64,000 nt of DNA from Rhabdophis nuchalis (taxonomy: Eukaryota > Chordata > Lepidosauria > Squamata > Natricidae), in NCBI GenBank assembly GCA_039707465.1, contig CM077643.1, positions 248,749,919-248,813,918 of the forward strand, read 5' to 3'. The translations under genes and the position numbers were made by a program. Shown in pieces: positions 43,941 to 53,165 of the stretch. A model generated the notes under the pieces. That model ran no database searches and was not told where the DNA came from. It saw only the letters and a program-made list of their open reading frames with translations. The stretch's first letter is position 1. Every line of letters starts with the position of its first letter.

Positions 43941-45717
43941 ATTTAAATTTATCTACTGGTGATGCTAGGATTGGATATAAGAGGGCCATTATGTTTTTTA
44001 ACTGATATTTATAAATCAAGGGCAAAATGATTGCCAGCCTTGAAAGACAACTCCCAGCCACTGATATTCCCAATTACCAATTATTTTAGACCTGCTGGGA
44101 TTGTTGCTGATATTGTGGTAGTTGTAAGTACAAGGGGAAAAATAAAAACCAAGCAAACGTATCTTCTTCTTGGCAACCTCTGGCAAGTTGCTATCAACAT
44201 ACTAGCTTTTAAGATTTGTATTTGTCATTGTAGATGACAAACGTTATGCAGACATTATCATGAAAAACTTAGGGAGAAATTCCAAAGCACTTTGATGTGA
44301 AAGCAATGTGCAGACAAGGAACATGTCCATAACTAAAAAAAAAAAAAAGTCATAAACCTATTTGTATGATTTTGTGTGTGTTGGTAGAAGTGAGCTGCAA
44401 AAACCAGCAAGCCCAAACATTTTTCCAATTTTTAATTTGTAATACATTATAGGAAAGATCATGAGATACATACTAGAGACAAAGCGTTTTCACTTTATTT
44501 AAATGAAATAGTTTGATGTTTTGGTCCTTGTCTCATTTACTTCTTTGTCCTAGTTGAGTCAATTTTTGGGATCACAGGATTTTGGATCACAGGATTTTGG
44601 ATCAAAGGTAATGAAACAGCAAGGATGCATCCTTGATGTGGTTGGAATATTGCCCAAATCTTTGTGATTTGGAAAATAGATTATAATTTTTGCCATGCCT
44701 GGCCATGAAACTATGGGATAAGAAAGGGGCATATGTCTCATCTATCTGGCGGATACTATCCTGAGTTCCTTTTGAAGTGCATTATATAAATGTGAAAAAC
44801 ATATCATGTAAGACTTGGAGAGAAATAGCCCAAGAACATTTGGTTAGAAATCTAAAACAGATAATTTCTCAGATTTATGAAGGAAGCTTTAATTAGTAAT
44901 TGCTTTGGAAGAAAAATGTGTTCTATTTAAGCAGAATTTTGAAACGGATCCCAACCTGGGTGTATGAAGTCAGCTGGAATATCAATGGAAAAACTGTGCT
45001 GTTCTTCTAAGATACAAGATTGAAATCCATGACTCATTCAATGCAGCTATACTTAGAGGTGAAAAGGGCATTCTTGGGGAACTGTGGTTCCATCAGTTTG
45101 GTATGTAGGATGAACTACAGTAAAAGGACATACTCTACAAGTAAATACATAGTGCTAAACTAACAAGAGATAACGTGAATGATTTAGAAAGGCAAGGTCC
45201 TGGCTAACTGGATGATTCAAGTGGTTACAGAGTAAGCTGATAAAAATTAGACATAATTTATTTGGATTTTCAAAAAATGTTGACAATGTTCCATACTACT
45301 GGTCTCTATTTAAGCTTCAGTTGAGAACATCCAAGAAACTCTAAGGGAGTGAATCAAGGGATTATGGGTAACCCCAGCTGGGGAGGGGGGTTAGATGGGA
45401 GGAATGAGAGTAAATATGCTTTATTGCAGAGAGCCAGATTTACAAGGGCCTGATTAGGGTCAACATTTTAGGTATCTACCATTCGTGATCTATAAAAATG
45501 ATACAGGCTAGTAAAACCTGCTGACAGCACAAACATTGGATGAGACTTGGACTGCAAATTTTCTGTACACAGAGAAGCCAAGATTTTTTTCTTTCTCAAT
45601 CCCAAATTGTTTATTTTGTCTTATTTAGAAAGCATGGAGAATTGCCTTTCTCTTTATCATCTTCAGCTATCAAAGGATATTTTATACTGTCCAAAGAATG
45701 AAATCCGAATAACATAT
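43941..45717. other. Unannotated AT-rich stretch
   Basis: A short tandem of GGATCACAGGATTTT occurs about three times at 44568-44605. No gene is supported. Confidence 0.35.
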
Positions 45718-46233
45718 TGTTGGAAGAAATGTCCATCTGGGTTCAGTTTCCAAGTGGGGAAAAATACACTGGATTCATGGAAGTTGCTTGGAAAGAAGGT
45801 TTATTGATGATTGAGGACCACATGGTTTGAGGTCCTGGGGCGGGGGGAAGGGCAGAGATGCTGAGAGTGCCCTGGTTTTATGCCCTCTTTGGGCTTTTGA
45901 ATTTGAGCTTGTATTCTGATTGGTTGTCAGACTCCCATGGGGCCATGCAGGGGCAACTCTGTAGGCTGTCCTGAATCCCAAGTTTGGTTGAACCTTGCTG
46001 GGCGATGATGTAATGAAATTCCTACTATGATGTAATAGTATTCCTACTATGGCTCTGCCTAAAGGAGGTAGATCTTTGTTTTGTAGAATAGGCTGGCTCA
46101 GGCCTTAATGGACCATTGACAAAGGGGGTGGGGGTGAGTGTCTGCCTCCCTTTTAGAAGAAATTTTCCGTCCTTTTAATATTTCCTAAAATATCTCCTTT
46201 TCCTAAGAGAGGGGTGGGTGCTAACTTCCTACA
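45718..46233 (-). mobile_element. Retroviral-type solo LTR, TSD ATAT
   Basis: The plus strand starts TGTTGGAAG and ends CTTCCTACA, giving 9-bp inverted ends with one mismatch. The 4-bp duplication ATAT lies at 45714-45717 and 46234-46237. The minus strand has an AATAAA signal opposite 45800-45805, a CATAAAA TATA-like box opposite about 45875, and a CCAAT box upstream. The 516-bp length and 4-bp duplication fit a gammaretrovirus-like endogenous element, though class is inferred. There is no internal coding sequence. Confidence 0.75.
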
Positions 46234-46744
46234 ATATGTTACATTAAGATTAGTTAGGGTGAGAAAATATCATGAATGAAGGTGAATATATATCTCCCAG
46301 CATAATGTTGCAGGATCCAATATGGGCCGGTTACAGAGACCAGAAGTTTTGTCTTCCAGGTTTTCCGACTCGTGCTCAAGTTCATCTTCAGGGAATTTCT
46401 TTCTAGTGAGAAAATATCAAATGGCATCCTCTAGTAAAAGACTGGCTTTATTTTCACAAGATCATATATAAGTAAGGGGAGTGGAGGGGCATTGACAACT
46501 CTTGTAGTGGTTTGCAACAAACCATGAGGAGGCCCAAACAATAACCTGCTTGCAAGGACATCTTCGTGTAAATGCTGCCATTACCGACTTGCAATCCAAT
46601 ATCTGATGAAAGTCCTTAAGACATGGTATTTGTGTGCTGATGTCACACATGCTAACTTTGGTGTGGATTATGCCCTCTGTGAATGCCCAAACATTCATGC
46701 ACTATAATAACTTAGGCCAGAGTTTTTCAGACTTGGCAACCTTA
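46234..46744. other. Unannotated stretch
   Basis: No gene recognised. Positions 46715-46744 and 46986-47050 look like two halves of a GGAGTTAAAGTCC-type MITE split by the SINE. Confidence 0.35.
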
Positions 46745-46984
46745 AGATAGCAATGGTAATAGCAATGGCACTTAGACTTATATGCCACACCACAAGGCTT
46801 TGTAGCACTCTCTGAGCAGTTTGCAAATGTCAGCATATTGCCCCCAACAATCTGGATCCTCATTTTACTGACCTCAGAAGGATGGATGGCTAAGTCAACC
46901 TTGAGCCCATCAGGATCAAACTCCTGGCTGTGGACAGGGATAGCCTGCAATACTGCATTCAAACCACTGTGCCAGCAGGACTCA
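46745..46984 (-). mobile_element. tRNA-derived squamate SINE
   Basis: Inverted copy with tail ATAGCAATGGTAATAGCAATGG, CAATCTGGATCCTC, and promoter boxes GGATCAAACTCC and CAAACCACTGTGCCAGCAG. Confidence 0.82.
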
Positions 46985-47319
46985 CACACCCCAGATTTGT
47001 GAATTCAATTCCCATATGGAAGCTGGGGGATTTGGGGAGTTAAAGTCCACGTGAATGCTTGAAATCAAGGTGCATGGTTTCCACCCTCCCTTTAAGGGTT
47101 ATATACTTGATTCAGATAGAACACAATAGTTGAACAGGCCTATCCACACCCAGTTTTGCAGTGGATTCCAGTAAATTCAGTTCTCCACTAACTACAGCAA
47201 CAACAGACGGACGTGGCAGCAGAGTGAATGTTTGCTTCTTGGTTTGATTTTAAAGCTTTAAATAATATGCAGAGGGGAACCAGAACCCCACATTTGGAGG
47301 GAAAGATATTCAATTGTTC

Positions 47320-47484
47320 CAAAGGTGGGTTGCTTCTGGTTCGGCCCGGATCAGCTAAATCAATAGTGGCAGTGGCAGGAGGCTCTGCCCACCCGCCTGG
47401 ACACTTCTGTGCATACGTAGAAGCGTCACACGCACATGGGAGCATGCCCGAACTGTAGTAAAAAAAATTGGCAACCCACCTCTG
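47320..47484. mobile_element. hAT-type MITE
   Basis: The ends are CAAAGGTGGGTTGCTTC and GGCAACCCACCTCTG. Flanks AATTGTTC and AACTCTTC agree at 6 of 8. It is the same subfamily as 8632-8768. Confidence 0.75.
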
Positions 47485-47545
47485 AACTCTTCCCTATACG
47501 TCTTCTCATAATCTGTTATTTGGCATTGGGAGGAAAGCTGTTTGT

Positions 47546-47640
47546 CTCTCTGAGCAGTTTACAAAGGTCAGCGTATTGCCCCCAACAAACTAGGTCCTCA
47601 TTTCACTGACCTTGAAAGAATGGAATTGTGTCACTGTGTC
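47546..47640 (-). mobile_element. SINE fragment
   Basis: The middle of the tRNA-derived SINE only: CAGTTTACAAAGGTCAGCG, TTGCCCCCAACAAAC, TTTCACTGACCTTG. Confidence 0.65.
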
Positions 47641-47752
47641 ATTGTGTCAATGACAGCCCCTTTCTGAACATCTCCTTCTGGGGATTGGGGGAGGGGGGAG
47701 AGTTAAATTTTTGTCAACCATTGAAGAAAAGATTTAACTTCTCTCTCCATAG

Positions 47753-48440
47753 ATGGCCCTTCGCACAGTCATTCAAGCACTCATGACATCCTGGCTGGAC
47801 TACTGTAACACTCTCTACATTGGGCTCCCTTTGAGGTGCACTCAAAGGTTACAGTTAGTCGAGAATGCGGCCGCTCGGGTGATTATGGGTCCTCAAGGCA
47901 ATCCCACATAACACCTCTCCTGCGCGAGCTGCACTGACTACCTGTGGCCTTTCGGGTGCGCTTCAAGGTGCTGATGACCATCTTTAAATCGCTCCATGGC
48001 TTGGGGCTTAGCTACATACGAGACCGCCTCCTGCCCCATACATCCCTTCGATCGATCCGCTCCCACAGAGAGGGCCTTCTCCGGGTACCGTCGGCCGGGC
48101 AATGCCGGTTGGCGACGCCCAGGAGAAGGGCCTTCTCTGTGGCGGGCCCAGCCCTCTGGAACAACCTACCCCCCGATTTCTCGGACCTCCGCCTCTTCCG
48201 CCACCGTCTCAAAACATATTTATTCCAACAAGCCAGCCTAGCATAACCCCCCGTTTCTGACTTTTATTCGGATAAATTTTAATTCTTAGGGTTTTATAAG
48301 TGTTTTTAGCACGGGATATAATTTAATAGTTTTTAATAATGTATTTTTGTAATTTTGTATGGTTTTTAATATTGCCTGTGCGCCGCCCTGGGTCCTGTTA
48401 GGAGAAGGGCGGGGTATAAATTTGAAAAATAAAACAAAAT
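47753..48440 (+). pseudogene. L2-like LINE, C-terminal coding part and 3' end
   Basis: It encodes the region after RT (SWLDYCNTLYIGLPLRCTQ, then FRVRFKVLMTIFKSLHG and FSVAGPALWNNLPPDF) in two frames, with a break near 47900 and a stop at about 47938. The 3' end is GCGCCGCCCTGGGTCC ... GAAGGGCGGGGTATAAA plus an AAAATAAA-rich tail. It is the same family as 41712, more damaged. Confidence 0.85.
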
Positions 48441-48441
48441 A

Positions 48442-49345
48442 AAATAAATAGATAATTTCAATCCTCATCTCTCTCCCTCTCCCTCTCCTTCTCTCTCTCC
48501 CCCACCTCTCTTTCTTGTTTTTAAATTTTCCAACCAAACAAATTTCACTTCCTCAACCTGTGGTACCCTATAAGATATCTTCAATTGACATTTTTTGCAT
48601 GGGAACAGTTTTTGTCCCCTTGTCTTCTTTTTCTTTTGAAGAAAAGAAGTACATGGTGTACTACTTGTAATATTTCTACTGACCATGAAGAGCCTAGGAA
48701 GATTTAGGGGGGAAAGAATTTTTTTTTTTCAAACAAGCCAGGTTCACTCAGTAAATCAAATATGGTTCTAATTAAAATTTGCAGCAGCTGAATGTTGGCC
48801 AGGGACAAGTGAGGAAGCCATGGGAAGCGCAGCCCTGAGGAGAGTGGGAGTCGGCAGTAGCCATCTTCAGGAGAGTGAAAAGTCTCGCAGCCCACACTCT
48901 CCATGGGAACATCTGCCAGATCATTTGTGTTGGTTTAGCAAAAGAATTATATCCCTGAAAGTCTCCAGTTCAGCCTGATGAGGAAAGATGGATTATTTTT
49001 GTTGTTAACACAACATGGCTGTTTTTTTCTCCCCATAAAAAGATCAGGTAGTGGGAGTCTCTTATTGAAAGACTACAACTGCTTCGGGCAGCGCTGTGAG
49101 AATCATCTTTGCTTTATCTCCCACAAGCACTTCACATTTTGTACTGATTTTAAACAGAGGTTGTTCCACGGAATGACAGGGCAGGATGGAAAAATAGAAC
49201 AGCTGTCATGGAAGGTATGAATTTGAAACACATTTTAAGCATCCAATAGGTCGAGAGGGATGTGAGGGGGAACCCTATTTCAAAGCAGCCACGGGATTGT
49301 CCAGTCACAAAATGGCTGCCTGAGATGATACTACAAGTTCTAGAG
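48442..49345. other. Unannotated stretch with CTCTCC repeat
   Basis: CTCTCCCTCTCCCTCTCC lies at 48468-48510. The rest has no recognised gene. Confidence 0.35.
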
Positions 49346-49631
49346 CAGCGATGGCAAACCTTTTCAGCACCAAGTGCCCAAACTGGAACACATGTGCATG
49401 TGCGCACACCAGATCACCAGAAACTCGAAGACCAGCTGGCCGGCCATTTTCCAGTCCAAAAACAGCCCAGAAAAGTGGTTTATTTGGCAGTTTTTCGGCA
49501 CTCTGGCATCCAGGAAGACCAGCTGACATGCATGCCGGAAACCTGAACAGCAGCTGGTGACAGCATGTGTGCCCACAGAGAGGGCTCTGCATGCCACCTC
49601 TGGCACGCATGTCATAGGTTCAACATCACAG
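49346..49631. mobile_element. hAT-type MITE, perfect TSD TTCTAGAG
   Basis: The ends are CAGCGATGGCAAACCTT and AGGTTCAACATCACAG. The perfect duplication TTCTAGAG (49338-49345, 49632-49639) fits the known hAT preference for TCTAGA-like targets. It contains paired CAGCTGGCCGGCC and CCAGCTGACATGC motifs. Frames inside are not genes. Confidence 0.88.
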
Positions 49632-49667
49632 TTCTAGAGCAATGAACATTTACCAAATGCTACATGT

Positions 49668-49878
49668 CATTTATTTATTTATATCCCGCTTTTATTATTT
49701 TTTCATAAACAATTCGAGATGGTGAACATACTAATGCTCCTTCTCTCGCCTATTTTTCCCCCAACAACAATCCTGGGAGGTGATTTGGACGGAGAGGGGA
49801 TTAACTTAAGGCAGGACTAGAATTCATAATCTCCTGGTTTTAGTTTGGTGCCTTAACCACTAGGCCAAACTGGATCTT
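49668..49878 (-). mobile_element. tRNA-derived SINE, second family
   Basis: On the minus strand the head is TTTGGCCTAGTGGTTAAGGC, with a second box near GAATTCTAGTCC. The body differs from the GCTATT-tailed family and ends in GCGGGATATAAATAAATA. Confidence 0.75.
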
Positions 49879-49952
49879 CTTCTAGATTTCCCCTTCCTGC
49901 TTGCCTCTGACCATTTTCCAGGCAAATGGGACTTAGCATCCATCTTCCAAAC

Positions 49953-50180
49953 CAGTGGTAGTCAACCTGGTCCCTATCACCCACTAGTGGGCATTCCAGC
50001 TTTCATGGTGGGCGGTAGGACTTTTGTCCGATACTGAAGCACTTTCCTTTTTTTTAAATTTAATTGACTTCCCTACTTTATAAATCACCATTACTGTGGA
50101 ACCGGTGGGCGGTTAGAAAATGTTACTACTAACAGAGATACAAAAGTGGGCGGTAGGTATAAAAAGGTTGACTACCCCTG
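49953..50180. mobile_element. hAT-type transposon, perfect TSD TTCCAAAC
   Basis: The ends are CAGTGGTAGTCAACCTGGT and GGTTGACTACCCCTG. The perfect duplication TTCCAAAC lies at 49945-49952 and 50181-50188. It is 228 bp with no transposase. It closely matches the copy at 16680-16905. Confidence 0.93.
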
Positions 50181-50188
50181 TTCCAAAC

Positions 50189-50870
50189 AAAGCTGTGCTC
50201 TCCCTTGCTCTCCCTTTTGTTTTCTTTTGTTTTTCCTGCTAAGAAACCTCAGGCACCAATTTGAGACCCAGAAACATTCTGGGAAATAAAGGCAAAGGCT
50301 ATCATTTCTTTAAATTAAAATATTTAAAATGTGTTAAAAAACGGGCATGGGCACAGGCCCTGGGGAGGCCTGCAGGTGCAATGTTGGGTACCTCATGGAT
50401 ACATGATACACCCGGGAGTGAAGTTTTTAGAAAGTATATTATAACCGATCTTTTAAATTTGGCCTTTTAAATTGTTTTAAAAGGTTTCTATGGTTGTCAT
50501 AAATATTCTATGATGGTTATTGTTGGCCTGATCGCACGTCTTGTGGTTTTTGATTTGCAGTACAACGCCTTGGCAGTTTTACTAGGAAGGTGGCATAGGA
50601 ACATGTATTTGTTAAATCCTATAAATCATATTTATGGTCATTTGCTGTAACTGGAGAGGAAAATTCCAAAAGTCTAATGATGCTATCTTCTGACTACAGT
50701 TGTGTCCTGATGTGATCTTACTCTTTCATTGTCTGCTTTGTTTTCTGCTTTACTTTGTGTCAAGCTTACATCGCTGGCTCCACACAATTGCTTTCATTAT
50801 AAAGAAGCCTACCACCTCTTGCTCATCTTCAGGGGCTTTTTCATAGGGGGTAAACGAACCATCAAAATGA
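50189..50870. other. Unannotated stretch
   Basis: No gene or clear repeat recognised. Confidence 0.35.
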
Positions 50871-51163
50871 CAGGTGGGATTCAAAAATTTTTACTACCAG
50901 TTCTGTGGGTTTGGCTTGGTGGGTGTGATGTGGCTTGGTGGGCGTGGCACAGGAAGGATACTGCAAAATCCCCATTCCCTCCCCACTCCAGGGGAAGGTT
51001 TCTGCAAAATCCCCATTCCCTCCCAATCAGCTGAGACTCGAGAGGCAGAGAATAGATGGGGGCAGGGCCAGTCAGAGGTGGTATTTACCAGTTCTCCAAA
51101 CTGCTCAAAATTTCCCCTACTGGGTCTCCAGAACTGGTCAGAACCTGCTGAATACCACCTCTG
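50871..51163 (+). mobile_element. hAT-type MITE of the 737/23220 family
   Basis: It starts CAGGTGGGATTC (two bases shorter than the family end) and ends TGAATACCACCTCTG. It holds about two units of the ACTGCAAAATCCCCATTCC motif. Flanks share only AATGA, so the target duplication is unclear. Confidence 0.75.
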
Positions 51164-51181
51164 GAATGAAACCCCACTCCT

Positions 51182-51270
51182 TTTTAATGGGCATTGCATA
51201 AGTGGCACTTTTTTCAAAATAAGCGTGGCTCCCATTGCATGGTCACGCTCACCATCTTGACTTTTTTTGA
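51182..51270. mobile_element. Possible MITE fragment
   Basis: CTCACCATCTTGACTTTTTT matches the right end of the candidate at 29425-29572. Confidence 0.3.
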
Positions 51271-52000
51271 TTCCCTTGAGGTTATCCATATTCACATCAT
51301 TCCCATCTTTATTCACTTCCCTCAAAGAGAATAGGTAGCAATTCCAAAGCCAGATTTGCCAGCGAAAAAGTGCACCCTTGGCACTGTCTAATGCACATTG
51401 GTTAAAGATGCATTTAAAGTACTGTAGGGCCTCGATAGAGAATATTAGAAAACTTGGAGATGTTTGAAAACATATTTATCCTAATATTAGGATATTGGCA
51501 TTGAAATGGAAGTCAGTCCAACTCAATCTCTTGATCTGAAGTGCCAGAGTTGCTGAAGGCCTGACTACCCTATGATCACTAGATCATCGAGTGATGGATC
51601 ATCACCCTTATCACAGGTAGTATTCAGTCGGTTCAGGCGAACTTGCACTGGCAACCTGCGGGAGAGCCTGCCCCCACCCACCCACCCACCCCGGCTCTAT
51701 GCTGTCCTATTTAGTCATGTTTTCTTTTTTATATTGAAAAAGTTTTATTGGTTTTACATTTTTTAACAGGATAGGGTAATGGTTACAAAGAAATTTTGAG
51801 AGCATTCACGTTAGAGTCGTCGGACCTTCCGAGACCTCAAAATACACAATAAAAAAGTTAACATAGAAAACATTTTCTATACCACTACAAGATGAAAGCA
51901 AGTACATTTACCTAAATTCTCCGTTCCATGCTGTCAGACATTTACAAAAAGTCCAGATAGAAATATTATGCAAAATTGTTCAAGAAAAATCAAGGCAAAG

Positions 52001-52393
52001 TTATTTTTTTGATCTAAGTCTTTTGGCTATTGTATCTTCTTTCTCTCCTCCCTGGCCCCCCGTGGCCCCCTCCGTCCCCCCTGGATCTTCCCCCAGGACA
52101 GAGGAATATTTTTTAAGAAAGGCTTCCGCCTCAGCAACTGTTTTAATCCTCACTCTTCCTCCTTCCCAGAACACCAGCATCCCTTCAGGTGTCATCCACT
52201 TGAACCAAATCCCGTGATCAAACAAGGTTTTAGACAAGAAGGAAAAATTCCTTCTTGCATCTCTAATTTTTCTAGGGATCTGCTTCAAGATAGTGACCGT
52301 TTTTTGTTGGTAAGTTAGAGGTTTCTCTCTCTGCGCTTTCAGGATTTCCTTTCTGGTTGACCTTCTAACAAATTTCACATGTATACAATACAA
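52001..52393 (-). pseudogene. L1-like ORF1 protein, C-terminal part
   Basis: HVKFVRRSTRKEILKAQREK, LTYQQKTVTIL and the basic KIRDARRNFSFLSKTL match the C-terminal domain of L1 ORF1p, an RNA-binding chaperone that coats L1 RNA. An acidic, Gly-rich tail (GEDPGGTEGATGGQGGEKED) and KRLRSKK precede the stop. The first residues before HVKF come from the CR1 junction. Confidence 0.8.
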
Positions 52394-52608
52394 TACAATA
52401 GCAGAGTTGGAAGGGACCTTGTAGGTCTTCTAGTCCAACCCCCTGCATGGGCAGGAACCTTATACCATTTCAGACAAATGGCTGTCTAACATCTTTTTAA
52501 AGACTTCCAGGGTTGGGGCATTCACAACTGCTGGAGGCAAGCTGTTCCAGAGGTTAATTGTTCTTACTGTTAGGAAATTTCTCCTTAGTTCTAAGTATCT
52601 AAGTATCT
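52384..52608 (-). mobile_element. CR1 LINE 3' end inside L1 ORF1
   Basis: The plus strand reads ACAATACAATACAATAGCAG, TTGGAAGGGACCTTGTAGG, then TGCTGGAGGCAAGCTGTTCC and TTAATTGTTCTTACTGTTAGG. The insertion falls at one codon of the L1 ORF1. A TAAGTATCT tandem (about three units) lies at its 5' junction. Confidence 0.88.
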
Positions 52609-53007
52609 TAGTATCTCTCTAGGCACTTCATTTATCCTGGCATATGCAGAATTAATTCTATAGGCTAGGTCAATGTCCCCCCTGATCTCATCCTTAGGTT
52701 TATGTAAATAGTCTGCTAAAATTGTACTCATAAGATCAGGCAGGCATTCACCAGATTCCTCAAGAACATTCTGAAATCTCAAAAAATATGTCATTCTTTC
52801 CATATCTATCCTAGACACATGCCCATTTATTTCCCCCACCTCATTAGAAACATTTTTAATCTCTCCCTTAGCCCCCTCCAACCCCCCTTCCAGTTCTTCA
52901 TTCTTCTGTGTGTTCTCCAACACTTGCTTCCGGGTATCCAGTAGCTCCTTCTTGAAGGTAATATTTTCAGCCCTCTGGGCCTTTATTTCTGATATCAAAG
53001 TTTGCAT
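52591..53007 (-). pseudogene. L1-like ORF1 protein, coiled coil and RRM part
   Basis: The frame is open back to the 5' junction at 53024. A heptad-rich coiled coil (about residues 1-65, for example KELLDTRKQVLENTQKN) is followed by the RRM-type block RMTYFLRFQNVLEE ... LADYLHKPKDEI and AYRINSAYARINEVPREI, where the CR1 interrupts it. With the part at 52001-52393, ORF1 shows no stop other than the CR1 insertion. The N-terminus is missing. Confidence 0.82.
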
Positions 53008-53165
53008 AGAGGTTTCAAGAGAAGCCTATTTAGTCATGTTTTCAAAGCTGTGCCCATGTGTGCAAGCTGCATGCATGAGCAAAGCGCATGCATGGAAGGC
53101 CACATACATGCGCACATGTGGTGAACTGGTGGTAAACCTCTGTGAAACCCACCTCTGACCCTTAT

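Larger units (their letters stand above)
51725..53024 (-). mobile_element. L1-like retrotransposon carrying only ORF1 (HAL1-like)
   Basis: It is flanked by the perfect 19-bp duplication CCTATTTAGTCATGTTTTC (51706-51724, 53025-53043). In minus orientation it begins inside ORF1, reaches the ORF1 stop at about 52001, has a 3' UTR of about 270 nt, an AATAAA signal opposite 51744-51749, and a short A-tail. There is no trace of ORF2 between ORF1 and the tail. A CR1 fragment sits inside at about 52384-52608. Confidence 0.8.
51612..53157. mobile_element. hAT-type MITE, host of a nested insertion
   Basis: The ends are CACAGGTAGTATTCAG (mutated from CAGAGGTGG) and AAACCCACCTCTG. The perfect duplication ACCCTTAT lies at 51604-51611 and 53158-53165. 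Without the 51725-53024 insert and its 19-bp duplication the element is about 230 bp. It includes a CCCA run at 51672-51692. Confidence 0.85.

Noticed and set aside
49305..49615. Frames of 83-101 codons on the minus strand
   Set aside because: They lie within the hAT MITE at 49346-49631.
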